This document shows, piece after piece, positions 26,795 through 35,842 of a DNA stretch of 64,000 nucleotides. The notes under the pieces were generated by a model. It did not search any database and had not been told where the DNA came from. It saw nothing but the letters and a program-made list of their open reading frames with translations. The position numbers and the translations under genes were made by a program. The stretch spans positions 5,084,001 through 5,148,000 of the forward strand of contig NZ_CP107869.1 in assembly GCF_036013645.1 (NCBI RefSeq). Reading direction: 5' to 3'. The DNA comes from Streptomyces sp. NBC_00490 (GTDB taxonomy: Bacteria > Actinomycetota > Actinomycetes > Streptomycetales > Streptomycetaceae). Numbering within the stretch: position 1 is the stretch's first letter; the number at the start of each line of letters is the position of its first letter.

Positions 26795-28414
26795 ATGGCT
26801 CGCGTCCCCGCCGCAGTCCTGAACGTCCTGTTCCGCCTACGCCGCTCACCACGCACCTTCGCCCGCCACTACCGCACCCGCCGCCCCCTGCCGACCCTGG
26901 AACTCGTCCACCAGCCGCACCCGTGGGTCCGGGCCGTCGGGCTGGTGGCCGTCGTGCTGCTCGGGGCATGGCTGGGACTGCTGATCGTCGGCAATGTCCG
27001 CACCCCCGTCGGCCCCATGAACACCACGATGACCCTGCGCCCGTCCCTCACCGGCGGCACGAAGATCAACATCTCCCCGCTGGGCGCCCTGCAACTGGAC
27101 AGCCACCACGCCCCCGTCCGCCTGGACGTCAACGTCGACCAGCTCGACCCGGTCCGCTCCCAGGCCCTGGTCGACCACCCCGAACGCCTCTCCGGGCTCC
27201 AGGACGAGGTCGCCGAGGACGTCGAGCACGGCACCCTCGACCTGGCCGTACGGTCCTGTGTCGCCGTCGTCGTGGGCGCCACCGCCCTCGGGCTCGCCGT
27301 CTACCGCCGCCCCCGCCGCGCCCTCGCCGCCGGCGGCCTCGCCCTCGGCATGCTCGCCGCGTCCGGAGGGACGGCGTACGCCACCTGGAACCCCGACTCC
27401 GTCCTGGAGCCGAAGTTCTCCGGACTGCTCTCCTCCGCCCCGTCCCTGGTCGGCAACGCGCGCAACATCGTCACCGAATTCGACGTCTACCAGCAGGAGT
27501 TGGCGCGACTCGTCACCAACGTGACGAAGCTGTACGACGTCACCTCCACACTCCCCGCCTACCAGCCGGACCCCACCACCATCCGTGTCCTGCACATCTC
27601 GGACATCCATCTGAACCCGGCCAGCTGGAAGATCGTCGCCTCCCTGGTGGAGCAGTACCAGGTGAACGTCATCGTCGACTCCGGCGACACCATGGACCAC
27701 GGCACGGCCGCCGAGAACGGCTTCCTGGACCCCATCGAGGACCTCGGGGCGCCCTACGTGTGGGTGCGGGGCAACCACGACTCCGGCGTCACCCAGCGCT
27801 ACATGGAGGGCCTGAAGAACGTGCACGTCCTCGACGACGGGCGCGCCCAGAACGTCGCCGGCCTGCGCTTCGCCGGAATCGGCGACCCGCAGTTCACGCC
27901 CGACCGCAGCGAGGGGCCCGGCGCCGAGGAGACCCAGGAGGCCGCGGGCGCCCGCCTCGCCGCCGCGCTGCGCGACTGGACGACCGCCGGAAAGCCCGTG
28001 GACGTCGCCGTCGCGCACGAGCCGTCGGCCGCGCGGGAGGTCGACGGCTCGGTGCCGCTGGTGCTCTCCGGCCATCTGCACCACCAGGAGATGGAGGTCC
28101 TGCGCAACGGCACCCGGCTGCGCGTCGAGGGCTCCACCGGCGGCAGCGGACTGCGCGCGGTGGAGGGGAAGTACCCGGACCCGATCGAGGCCTCGATCCT
28201 CTACTTCGACCGCGACTCCCGGCACCTCCAGGCCTGGGACGAGATCAAACTCGGCGGACTCGGCCTGACGACGGCCGAGGTCAGCCGCCACCTGCCGGAG
28301 GAGAACCTGCCGGGCGCGGCTCCCACCCCGAGCGCCACCCCCAGCCCCGCCCCGAGCCCCGCCCCGAGCCCCGCCCCGACACCGTCCCCCAGCCCGTCGG
28401 ACAGCGCTCCCTAA
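26795..28414 (+). CDS. Membrane metallophosphoesterase
   Basis: The protein is 539 aa. One membrane helix lies at ~50-69 and two or more near ~155-200, so the catalytic part sits outside the cytoplasm or anchored at the membrane. The calcineurin-like phosphoesterase domain (~265-465) shows all motifs: DIHLNP, DSGDTMDHG, GNHDSG, and GHLHHQE. The last ~35 residues are a Pro/Ser/Thr-rich tail. The substrate is unknown; relatives include YkuE-type and cell-envelope phosphodiesterases. ATG 26795 is the first start after the zincin gene, from which it may be co-transcribed. The gene is followed by the tRNA-Glu/Asp/Phe cluster. Confidence 0.85.
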   Translation: MARVPAAVLNVLFRLRRSPRTFARHYRTRRPLPTLELVHQPHPWVRAVGLVAVVLLGAWLGLLIVGNVRTPVGPMNTTMTLRPSLTGGTKINISPLGALQLDSHHAPVRLDVNVDQLDPVRSQALVDHPERLSGLQDEVAEDVEHGTLDLAVRSCVAVVVGATALGLAVYRRPRRALAAGGLALGMLAASGGTAYATWNPDSVLEPKFSGLLSSAPSLVGNARNIVTEFDVYQQELARLVTNVTKLYDVTSTLPAYQPDPTTIRVLHISDIHLNPASWKIVASLVEQYQVNVIVDSGDTMDHGTAAENGFLDPIEDLGAPYVWVRGNHDSGVTQRYMEGLKNVHVLDDGRAQNVAGLRFAGIGDPQFTPDRSEGPGAEETQEAAGARLAAALRDWTTAGKPVDVAVAHEPSAAREVDGSVPLVLSGHLHHQEMEVLRNGTRLRVEGSTGGSGLRAVEGKYPDPIEASILYFDRDSRHLQAWDEIKLGGLGLTTAEVSRHLPEENLPGAAPTPSATPSPAPSPAPSPAPTPSPSPSDSAP

Positions 28415-28493
28415 ACCGTTTTGGCGATACCTCCCGGCATCCCATATGCTTCTCACGTCCCCGACGCGCTGAGAAGCGCAAGGCGGGCCGATA

Positions 28494-28566
28494 GCCCTCA
28501 TCGTCTAGCGGCCTAGGACGCCGCCCTTTCAAGGCGGTAGCACGGGTTCGAATCCCGTTGGGGGCA
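28494..28566 (+). tRNA. tRNA-Glu (TTC)
   Basis: A 73-base cloverleaf, GCCCTCATCGTCTAGCGG at the 5' end and anticodon loop CTTTCAA. It is the first of three tRNAs in this cluster. A likely promoter lies upstream (TTGGCG and TATGCT about 18 bp apart near 28420-28450). Confidence 0.95.
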
Positions 28567-28604
28567 CGCAACACCGTGTGCGACACTGTTCGCACACAAA
28601 GCCA

Positions 28605-28679
28605 GGTCCTGTGGAGCAGTTTGGAGTGCTCGCCACCCTGTCAAGGTGGAGGCCGCGGGTTCAAATCCCGTCAGGACCG
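28605..28679 (+). tRNA. tRNA-Asp (GTC), copy 1
   Basis: A 75-base cloverleaf beginning GGTCCTGTGGAGCAG, anticodon loop CTGTCAA. It differs from the copy at 34603-34677 by a single D-loop base (T instead of C). Confidence 0.95.
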
Positions 28680-28703
28680 CTGAGGTTTCCTCGGAAACCT
28701 CGT

Positions 28704-28777
28704 GGCTGGGTAGCTCAGTTGGTACGAGCGATCGCCTGAAAAGCGATAGGTCGCCGGTTCGACCCCGGCCCCAGCCA
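28704..28777 (+). tRNA. tRNA-Phe (GAA)
   Basis: A 74-base cloverleaf beginning GGCTGGGTAGCTCAGTTGG, anticodon loop CTGAAAA, with acceptor GGCTGGG/CCCAGCC. It is the last tRNA of the Glu-Asp-Phe cluster and a terminator follows 11 bp later. Confidence 0.95.
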
Positions 28778-28788
28778 CTCAGTACGTC

Positions 28789-28819
28789 AACCCCCTCCGG
28801 GCGACCGGAGGGGGTTTTC
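28789..28819 (+). terminator. Terminator of the tRNA-Glu/Asp/Phe cluster
   Basis: Perfect 12-bp stem AACCCCCTCCGG with a GCGA tetraloop, followed by TTTTCG. Confidence 0.85.
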
Positions 28820-28855
28820 GTCGCTCACAGAGAGCCTGGGGGGTTCTTGAGAAGC

Positions 28856-30475
28856 ATGGTCCGAGGTCTGGTGACGGCCGGTGCCGTCCTGGTCTCCACA
28901 CTCGCGGTACCCGGCACGGCCCACGCCGCGGGGCCGACCGTCATGACGGCGTACAGCGACCAGGCCGACTGGTCGGTCATCGACGTACGCCTCAACTACA
29001 GCGGGACGATCGACAAGGTCACCGCGTCGCTGCGCCCCGTCGGCAGCAGCGAGACGGACACACCGGTCGCCACGGTCACCGACTTCACGCAGACGTACTA
29101 CACGAGCTCGTGGGAGGGCATCTGGTCCTCCCCGCCCGTCCACCTCGACACGCTCGGCAAGTACACGATCGACATCGAGGCCACGAACACCGCGGGCGAG
29201 ACGACGCTCCAGCGGAACGCGGGCACGCTGCGGTACGAGAAGCAGCCCGTGATCAGCGGCTTCACCGTCACACCGACCGATCCGGACATCGAGCACCGGA
29301 CGGTCACCGCCACCGGCGACCTGGTGCTGCGCGACCCCGCCACCCGTGAGACGGTCCCGCTGCCCGGGGCCCCCGTGGACCTCACGTTCGACGAGAACGA
29401 GGACTCGACCGTCGTCACGGACGAGGCAGGCCACTTCTCCGCCTCCGACGAGACGACGTCGGGCGGCTGGACCTTCGCCCAGTACAACGGCGACCTGGGC
29501 TTCGCCACCGTCCCCTGGGTCGACGTCAGACCGCAGGCCGCGCCCACCCGGTTCGTCCTCGACAAGAGCAGCTTCCACGTCACGGCGGGCGACCGGATCG
29601 ACGTCACCGGCACCCTCCAGTACCAGTACGGCTCGGAGTGGAAGCCGCTGGCCGGCATCCCGCTGGAGATGGACTACAAGGACTGCACCACGTGCAGCCC
29701 CACCGAGGCGACCACCGACGCCGACGGCCGCTTCTCCTTCACGAAGTCCCCGTACGGCAGCAAGAGCGTCTACGAGGTCGCCTTCCGGTCCTACCCGTAC
29801 AACCCCTTCGTCCAGCGCACCACGACCGCCGAGGTCACCGCGACGGTCACCGCCACGACGAAGTTCACGGAGTTCACGGCCGCGCAGGACAAGTACGCGC
29901 AGCTCGACATCACCGGCAGCCTCGATCTGATCGGGCGCGACACCAACGACCGGATCAGCGTCGACATCCAGTACTCGGCCAACGGCAGCACCGGCTGGAG
30001 CACCAAGAAGACGGTGAAGACGAGCTTCGGCTCACAGTTCGTCGTCGAGAACCTGCCGGGCTACACGGACGGCTACTGGCGGCTGCGCTACGCCGGGTCC
30101 ACCACCAAGGACATCAAGGGCACCGTCAGCAAGAGTCTGCGCAAGAACCGTGCCCTGACCCGGATCAAGGACGCCAACGCCTCCCCCGAGCCCGTCACCA
30201 AGGGCCGGACGATCACCGTGAAGGGCGTGCTCCAGGAGCGCAAGCCCGGCACGTCGACCTGGAAGGCGTACGGCGACAAGAAGGTCCAGATCCTCTTCCG
30301 GCCCAAGGGCAAGAGCACCTGGTACCTGATGGCCACCGTCACCACGAAGACGAGCGGATCCTTCAGCAAGGGCTTCAAGGCCCAGCAGGACGGCACCTGG
30401 GTGCCCGTCTTCCTGTACCCCGACAGCAAGCACTTCGTGGGCAGCGGCACGGAGGACTACGTCGACGTGCGGTGA
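28856..30475 (+). CDS. Secreted beta-rich protein of unknown function
   Basis: The protein is 539 aa with a Sec signal peptide (MVRGLVTAGAVLVSTLAVPGTAHA, cleavage after AHA). The mature part is rich in Thr, Ser and beta-branched residues and appears to consist of several Ig-like or carboxypeptidase-regulatory-like beta sandwiches, for example PGAPVDLTF...ETGHFSASDET-type and VTKGRTITVKGVLQ segments that recur in form. Two nearby cysteines (CTTC) may form a disulphide. No catalytic motif is visible. ATG 28856 starts the signal peptide; TTG 28847 is closer to the GGGGGG ribosome binding site and is possible. The gene stands alone between the tRNA terminator and hrpA. Confidence 0.75.
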   Translation: MVRGLVTAGAVLVSTLAVPGTAHAAGPTVMTAYSDQADWSVIDVRLNYSGTIDKVTASLRPVGSSETDTPVATVTDFTQTYYTSSWEGIWSSPPVHLDTLGKYTIDIEATNTAGETTLQRNAGTLRYEKQPVISGFTVTPTDPDIEHRTVTATGDLVLRDPATRETVPLPGAPVDLTFDENEDSTVVTDEAGHFSASDETTSGGWTFAQYNGDLGFATVPWVDVRPQAAPTRFVLDKSSFHVTAGDRIDVTGTLQYQYGSEWKPLAGIPLEMDYKDCTTCSPTEATTDADGRFSFTKSPYGSKSVYEVAFRSYPYNPFVQRTTTAEVTATVTATTKFTEFTAAQDKYAQLDITGSLDLIGRDTNDRISVDIQYSANGSTGWSTKKTVKTSFGSQFVVENLPGYTDGYWRLRYAGSTTKDIKGTVSKSLRKNRALTRIKDANASPEPVTKGRTITVKGVLQERKPGTSTWKAYGDKKVQILFRPKGKSTWYLMATVTTKTSGSFSKGFKAQQDGTWVPVFLYPDSKHFVGSGTEDYVDVR

Positions 30476-30554
30476 CGTGAACGGGGAGTGCGGGAGGGGG
30501 CGGGCCCAAAAGGGTTCGCCCCTTCTTTGTGCGGGATGAGATCCTGGATCGCGT

Positions 30555-33500
30555 ATGTCTACGCATCCCGCCCCCGGTGCCCCGGCCCTCGGCACAATCG
30601 CCCCTCGCCTGACCGAGCTCTCCCTGCGCGACGCGCAGCGACTCGGGCGCAGGCTCGAAGGCGCGCGCAAGATCCGCAAGCCCGAAGCACGGGCCGCCGT
30701 GCTCGCCGAGATCGAGGGCGAGGTCGCGAGGGCCGAGGAGCGGATGGCCAAGCGGCGCGGACGTGTGCCCGCCGTCAGCTATCCCGAGCAGCTGCCCGTC
30801 AGCCAGAAGAAGGCCGAGATCGCGGACGCCATCCGGGATCACCAGGTCGTGATCGTCGCGGGTGAGACCGGGTCGGGCAAGACGACCCAGATCCCGAAGA
30901 TCTGTCTGGAGCTGGGCCGTGGCGTCCGCGGCATGATCGGGCACACCCAGCCCCGTCGTATCGCCGCCCGTACCGTGGCCGAGCGGGTCGCCGAGGAGCT
31001 GGACACGCCGCTCGGTGAGGCCGTCGGCTGGAAGGTGCGGTTCACCGACCAGGTGAACCCGGACGGCACCTTCATCAAGCTGATGACGGACGGCATCCTG
31101 CTCGCCGAGATCCAGACCGACCGTGAGCTGCGCGCCTACGACACGATCATCATCGACGAGGCTCACGAGCGGTCCCTCAACATCGACTTCCTGCTGGGCT
31201 ACCTCGCCCAGCTGCTGCCGAAGCGGCCCGACCTCAAGGTCGTCATCACCTCGGCGACCATCGATCCCGAGCGGTTCTCCCGGCACTTCGGTGAGGCGCC
31301 GATCGTCGAGGTCAGCGGCCGGACCTATCCCGTCGAGGTCCGCTACCGCCCGCTCCTCGAAGAGGACTCCGAGGACTCCGACCGCGACCAGATCACCGCG
31401 ATCTGCGATGCCGTCGAGGAGCTCCAGTCCGAGGGCAAGGGCGACATCCTGGTCTTCCTCTCCGGTGAGCGGGAGATCCGGGACACCGCGGACGCACTCA
31501 ACAAGAAGAACTACCGGTTCACCGAGGTCCTCCCGCTGTACGCCCGGCTCTCGCACGCCGAGCAGCATCGCGTGTTCCAGCAGCACACGGGGCGCAGGAT
31601 CGTTCTGGCTACGAACGTCGCCGAGACCTCGCTGACCGTCCCCGGCATCAAGTACGTCATCGACCCCGGCTTCGCCCGGATCAGCCGCTACAGCCACCGC
31701 ACCAAGGTCCAGCGGCTCCCCATCGAGGCGATCTCGCAGGCCAGCGCCAACCAGCGCAAGGGCCGCTGCGGCCGTACCTCCGACGGCATCTGCATCCGGC
31801 TCTACACCGAAGAGGACTTCGAGGCCCGCCCCGAGTTCACGGACGCGGAGATCCTCCGTACGAACCTGGCCTCCGTCATCCTCCAGATGACCGCGGCCGG
31901 CCTCGGCGACATCGAGAAGTTCCCCTTCATCGACCCGCCGGACCACCGCAACATCCGCGACGGCGTGCAGCTGCTGCAGGAGCTCAACGCCCTTGACCCG
32001 GCGCAGAAGGACGCGCGCAAGCGGCTCACCGAGACCGGCCGCAAGCTCGCCCAGCTGCCCGTCGACCCGCGCCTGGCCCGCATGGTCCTGGAGGCCGACA
32101 AGAACGGCTGTGTCCGCGAGGTCATGGTCATAGCCGCCGCCCTGTCCATCCAGGACCCGCGCGAGCGCCCCGCCGACAAACAGGCCCAGGCCGACCAGCA
32201 GCACGCCCGCTTCAAGGACGAGACCAGCGACTTCCTCGCCTACCTCAATCTGTGGCGGTACGTGCGCGAGCAGCAGAAGGAGCGCGGCTCCTCGTCCTTC
32301 CGCCGGATGTGCAAGCAGGAGTACCTCAACTTCCTGCGCATCCGTGAATGGCAGGACATCTACACCCAGCTGCGCACGGTCGCCAAGCAGATGGGCATCC
32401 ACCTCAACGAGGACGACGCGCCCGACCAGAGCGTCCACGTCTCCCTCCTCGCCGGTCTGCTCTCGCACATCGGCATGAAGGACGTGAAGGACGGCAACAA
32501 GAACGAGTACCTGGGCGCCCGCAGCGCCAAGTTCGCGATCTTCCCCGGCTCGGCGCTCTTCAAGAAGCAGCCGCGGTTCGTGATGTCGGCCGAACTGGTG
32601 GAGACGTCGCGTCTCTGGGCCCGCGTCAACGCGAAGATCGAGCCGGAGTGGGTCGAGCCGCTCGCCGAGCACCTCCTGAAGCGAACGTACTCCGAACCGC
32701 ACTGGGAGAAGGACCAGGCGGCCGTGATGGCGTACGAGAAGGTCACGCTGTACGGCGTCCCGATCGTCGCCCAGCGCAAGGTGAACTACGGCCGGATCGA
32801 CCCGGAGGCGTCCCGCGAGCTTTTCATTCGCAACGCGCTCGTCGAGGGCGACTGGCGCACCCACCACAAGTTCTTCGCCGACAACCGCAAACTCCTCAGC
32901 GAAGTCGAGGAGTTGGAGCACCGGGCGCGGCGCCGGGACATCGTGGTCGACGACGAGACCCTCTTCGACTTCTACGAGCAGCGGGTGCCCGAGCACGTCG
33001 TGTCCGGCGCCCACTTCGACTCCTGGTGGAAGCACAAGCGGCATGAGCAGCCGGACTTCCTGGACTTCGAGCGGGAGATGCTCATCCGGGAGTCGGCGGA
33101 GGCGGTCACCAAGGACGACTATCCGGACTCGTGGCGGCAGGGGCCGCTCAAGTTCCGTGTGACGTACCAGTTCGAGCCGGGTGCGGACGCGGACGGTGTG
33201 ACGGTCCACATCCCGCTCCAGGTGCTCAACCAGGTCACGGACGAGGGCTTCGACTGGCAGATCCCGGGACTGCGGGAAGAGGTGGTGACGGAGTTGATCC
33301 GTTCGCTGCCCAAGCCGATCCGCCGCAACTACGTACCGGCGCCGAACTTCGCGCAGCGCTTCCTGGCCACGGCGGTCCCCCTCCAGGAGCCGCTGACCGT
33401 CACCATGGCCCGTGAGCTCAAGCGGATGGTCGGGGTGCCCTTCGACGCCGAGGACTTCGACTGGTCGAAGGTCCCGGACCACCTGCGCATCACCTTCCGG

Positions 33501-34508
33501 ATCGTCGACGAGCGGCGCCGCAACCTCGCCGAGGACAAGGACCTGGAGGCGCTGAAGCTCCGGCTGAGGCCGAAGGCGCGCCAGGCCCTCTCGCAGGCGG
33601 CCGCGGCGACGGCGGAACGCCAGGGCGGCGAGTCCCTGGAGCGCAAGGGCCTCACCGACTGGACCATCGGCTCCCTCACCCGCGTCTTCGAGACGCGCCG
33701 CGCCGGCCAGCCGGTGAAGGCGTACCCGGCGCTGGTGGACGACGGCGACACGGTCTCCGTACGCCTCTTCGACACGGAGGCGGAGCAGGCGGCGGCGATG
33801 TGGAAGGGCACGCGGCGGCTGGTCCTGCGCAACATCCCGGTGAACCCGGCGAAGTTCGCGTCGGACAAGCTGACGAACCCGCAGAAGCTGGCGCTCTCGG
33901 CGAACCCGCACGGCTCCATCCAGGGCCTGTTCGACGACTGCGCGATGGCGGCGGCGGACCGGCTGATCGCCGACTTCGGGGGGCCGGCGTGGGACGAGGA
34001 GTCGTACCGGAAGCTCTACGACAAGGTGCGTGCCGAGATCGTCGACACGACGGTCCGTACGGTCGGCCAGGTGCAGCAGGTCCTCGCCGCCTGGCAGGCC
34101 TGTGAGCGCCGCCTGAAGGCCGTACGCAGCCCCGCGCTGCTGGCGAACCTCCAGGACGTACGCAAGCAGCTGGACGCCCTCGTGAAGCCGGGCTTCGTGA
34201 CGGAGACGGGTCTGCGTCGGCTGGCGGACCTGATGCGCTACCTGGTCGCGGCGGACCGGCGCCTCCAGCAGATGCCGACGAACGTCCAGCGGGACACCAC
34301 GCGCATGGAGAAGGTCCACGAGATGCAGGACGAGTACGCCTGGCTCCTGGAGCAGATGCCCCAGGGCCGCCCGGTCCCCTCCTCCGTGCTGGACATCCGC
34401 TGGATGATCGAGGAACTCCGGGTCAGCTATTTCGCCCACGCGCTGGGCACGGCGTACCCCGTCTCGGACAAGCGGATCGTGAAGGCGATCGACGCCGCCG
34501 CCCCGTAA
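30555..34508 (+). CDS. hrpA: ATP-dependent RNA helicase HrpA
   Basis: The protein is 1317 aa, full length for HrpA. It is a DEAH-box helicase: Walker A GETGSGKT at 103-110, DEAH in IIIDEAHERS, SAT in VITSATIDPE, then helicase C (ATNVAETSLTVPGI, QRKGRCGRT), HA2 and OB-fold domains, and the long HrpA-specific C-terminal region (DUF3418 type). HrpA helps rescue stalled or collided ribosomes and processes mRNA in bacteria. ATG 30555 is the only good start. It lies alone between two tRNA-Asp genes, and the convergent-side neighbour is tRNA-Asp copy 2 about 95 bp downstream; a weak hairpin GGGTGAG...CTCACCC between them may end transcription. Confidence 0.95.
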   Translation: MSTHPAPGAPALGTIAPRLTELSLRDAQRLGRRLEGARKIRKPEARAAVLAEIEGEVARAEERMAKRRGRVPAVSYPEQLPVSQKKAEIADAIRDHQVVIVAGETGSGKTTQIPKICLELGRGVRGMIGHTQPRRIAARTVAERVAEELDTPLGEAVGWKVRFTDQVNPDGTFIKLMTDGILLAEIQTDRELRAYDTIIIDEAHERSLNIDFLLGYLAQLLPKRPDLKVVITSATIDPERFSRHFGEAPIVEVSGRTYPVEVRYRPLLEEDSEDSDRDQITAICDAVEELQSEGKGDILVFLSGEREIRDTADALNKKNYRFTEVLPLYARLSHAEQHRVFQQHTGRRIVLATNVAETSLTVPGIKYVIDPGFARISRYSHRTKVQRLPIEAISQASANQRKGRCGRTSDGICIRLYTEEDFEARPEFTDAEILRTNLASVILQMTAAGLGDIEKFPFIDPPDHRNIRDGVQLLQELNALDPAQKDARKRLTETGRKLAQLPVDPRLARMVLEADKNGCVREVMVIAAALSIQDPRERPADKQAQADQQHARFKDETSDFLAYLNLWRYVREQQKERGSSSFRRMCKQEYLNFLRIREWQDIYTQLRTVAKQMGIHLNEDDAPDQSVHVSLLAGLLSHIGMKDVKDGNKNEYLGARSAKFAIFPGSALFKKQPRFVMSAELVETSRLWARVNAKIEPEWVEPLAEHLLKRTYSEPHWEKDQAAVMAYEKVTLYGVPIVAQRKVNYGRIDPEASRELFIRNALVEGDWRTHHKFFADNRKLLSEVEELEHRARRRDIVVDDETLFDFYEQRVPEHVVSGAHFDSWWKHKRHEQPDFLDFEREMLIRESAEAVTKDDYPDSWRQGPLKFRVTYQFEPGADADGVTVHIPLQVLNQVTDEGFDWQIPGLREEVVTELIRSLPKPIRRNYVPAPNFAQRFLATAVPLQEPLTVTMARELKRMVGVPFDAEDFDWSKVPDHLRITFRIVDERRRNLAEDKDLEALKLRLRPKARQALSQAAAATAERQGGESLERKGLTDWTIGSLTRVFETRRAGQPVKAYPALVDDGDTVSVRLFDTEAEQAAAMWKGTRRLVLRNIPVNPAKFASDKLTNPQKLALSANPHGSIQGLFDDCAMAAADRLIADFGGPAWDEESYRKLYDKVRAEIVDTTVRTVGQVQQVLAAWQACERRLKAVRSPALLANLQDVRKQLDALVKPGFVTETGLRRLADLMRYLVAADRRLQQMPTNVQRDTTRMEKVHEMQDEYAWLLEQMPQGRPVPSSVLDIRWMIEELRVSYFAHALGTAYPVSDKRIVKAIDAAAP

Positions 34509-34602
34509 CCGCCCCCGCACACTGGGTGAGTTCGCGCACGGGGCTCACCCTCCTGTACAGTCCTTCTCGCAGCGCAACGCAGCAATAAGCGCCGCGAAAC
34601 CT

Positions 34603-34677
34603 GGTCCTGTGGAGCAGCTTGGAGTGCTCGCCACCCTGTCAAGGTGGAGGCCGCGGGTTCAAATCCCGTCAGGACCG
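34603..34677 (+). tRNA. tRNA-Asp (GTC), copy 2
   Basis: A 75-base cloverleaf beginning GGTCCTGTGGAGCAG, anticodon GTC, one base different from copy 1 (28605-28679). A -10-like TACAGT lies about 45 bp upstream. It is followed by a terminator and then a broken tRNA-Asp relic. Confidence 0.95.
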
Positions 34678-34689
34678 CAGTGAAGCAAG

Positions 34690-34722
34690 AAGGCCCGCAC
34701 CCACCAAGGGTGCGGGCCTTCT
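34690..34722 (+). terminator. Terminator of tRNA-Asp copy 2
   Basis: Perfect 13-bp stem AAGGCCCGCACCC (34690-34702) with a five-base loop against 34708-34720, followed by CTTCTT-like sequence. Confidence 0.85.
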
Positions 34723-34745
34723 TCGTGCCCGCCGCGAACCAACCC

Positions 34746-34822
34746 GCTCGCCAGCCTGTCAAGGTGGAGGCCGCGCCCGCGGCGGAGCCGCAATCGGGTA
34801 CAGCAAATCCCGTCAGGACCGC
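34746..34822 (+). pseudogene. Broken tRNA-Asp relic with ~28-bp insert
   Basis: The 30 bases from 34746 match the middle of tRNA-Asp with one change (GCTCGCCAGCC versus GCTCGCCACCC), through the GTC anticodon to GAGGCCGCG. About 28 bases then replace the GGTT of the T-arm; this insert includes CCGCGGCGGAGCCGC. The match resumes with CAAATCCCGTCAGGACC to the 3' end. The 5' acceptor strand and D-arm are missing, so no tRNA can be made. It lies 70 bp after the intact tRNA-Asp and has its own terminator. Confidence 0.8.
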
Positions 34823-34828
34823 CATAGG

Positions 34829-34858
34829 GAGCCCGGATCTTCGGATCCGGGCTCTTTT
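34829..34858 (+). terminator. Terminator behind the tRNA-Asp relic
   Basis: Perfect 11-bp stem GAGCCCGGATC with a TTCG tetraloop (34840-34843), followed by TTTT. Confidence 0.9.
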
Positions 34859-34955
34859 GCGTTCCCTGCCGCCCATGCCGTCTTGACGGGGTCACATTCG
34901 CTCGGTACTCCAGAAACCAGGGCCTGTTCCCCTGTGTGACCCCTGGAGGTGGCGT

Positions 34956-35153
34956 ATGGCGGCTTCGGCCAGGCACGAGACGCGGGCGTTGCTCCGTGCG
35001 CATCTGTCGTCGGCCGCTACCTCCTATCGCCGCCATCTGACGCGGCACTGCCCGATCTGCCATCAGCTGCTGCGGCTGGCCATGGACTCCGCCCCACGGG
35101 CCGACGAGGCCGGTGGAGAGGTCGCCGAGGACGAGAGCCCCTCGCCCGCGTGA
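34956..35153 (+). CDS. Small conserved CPxC protein (DUF6274-like)
   Basis: The protein is 65 aa. The N-terminal 50 residues are helical and basic with the sequence HCPICHQLLRLAM, where two Cys and two His (C32, C35 and flanking His) could bind a metal ion; the tail is acidic. ATG 34956 has a strong ribosome binding site (CTGGAGGTGGCGT). I believe this matches a small streptomycete-specific family found beside bldC, but the function is unknown. It faces bldC (convergent), with the bldC terminator between them. Confidence 0.65.
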   Translation: MAASARHETRALLRAHLSSAATSYRRHLTRHCPICHQLLRLAMDSAPRADEAGGEVAEDESPSPA

Positions 35154-35635
35154 CCACCGGGCGACCCCAACGGCCGTACGGACGCGGGGCGGTGGAACGC
35201 GAGCCTCCTCTAGCGCACATGCGCCAGAGGCAACAAGGACCCTGGCATGTGACGGGTGTCACCGCATGAGTTTCTGAAATCGCGGTACTTACGCCTCACC
35301 TACAACTGGTCAATTTAATATGTGCAATTGCACCAGCCCGCAGGGCCGACCGGTCGGTACGTCGGCAGCCGTCCACAGGAGATCCGACACCCCTCCCCAG
35401 ACTCCGACAAGCCCGCTCACAGCGGCACGCGCCGGCCCACATCCCGCACGTGGAACGCACAAAAAAATCGCGCTGGACTCGGCGGAGTCCAGCGCGATCG
35501 ACGACGCACCCTGTGACGTTCTGGGATGAGCTTGGGCGTGGGTTCTGTTGGGGCAGTACCCGCGTCGCTTGGAGCTTGGTCACGGACACCTCGGCACGTT
35601 GGGGGACCTGCCGGTTTGTCCGTTATTCAGTTGGT
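35154..35635. other. Convergent intergenic region between the small CPxC gene and bldC
   Basis: About 480 bp without a supportable gene. It contains the bldC terminator (35461-35498) and a ~137-bp bldC 3' untranslated region. The left half (35154-35460) has an AT-richer stretch around 35270-35330 with no recognisable element. Confidence 0.5.
35461..35498 (-). terminator. Strong Rho-independent terminator of bldC
   Basis: Perfect 14-bp stem ATCGCGCTGGACTC (35467-35480) with loop GGCG against 35485-35498. On the minus strand it is followed by seven T (A-run 35461-35467). This is the most canonical terminator in the window. Confidence 0.92.
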
Positions 35636-35842
35636 TCAGGCCTCGCTGCGCTGCTGGGGGATGCCCGCGAGCAGTGCGCGGACCTCCGCCTCGCGGTAGC
35701 GGCGGTGCCCGCCGAGCGTACGGATGGACGTGAGCTTCCCAGCCTTCGCCCACCGCGTGACCGTCTTAGGGTCGACGCGGAACATCGTGGCGACCTCAGC
35801 CGGGGTCAGCAGCGGCTCGGCATCAGGGGTGCGAGCGGTCAT
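35636..35842 (-). CDS. bldC: Developmental regulator BldC (MerR-like)
   Basis: The protein is 68 aa, the exact size of BldC: a single MerR-type winged helix-turn-helix with no effector domain (LLTPAEVATMFRVDPKTVTRW, then KLTSIRTLGGHRRYREAEV). BldC binds DNA cooperatively as head-to-tail oligomers at tandem repeats and delays sporulation by holding the organism in vegetative growth. ATG 35842 is the only start. The ~540-bp upstream region carries nested GTCAC/GTGAC dyads. The very strong terminator 137 bp downstream implies a short, well-defined mRNA. Neighbours (valine dehydrogenase, HrpA) match the known BldC context. Confidence 0.97.
   Translation of the reverse strand: MTARTPDAEPLLTPAEVATMFRVDPKTVTRWAKAGKLTSIRTLGGHRRYREAEVRALLAGIPQQRSEA

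Noticed and set aside
30375..34520. A 1381-codon minus-strand open frame
   Set aside because: It is fully antisense to hrpA, whose helicase motifs are certain; the product is His/Arg/Leu-rich with no motif.
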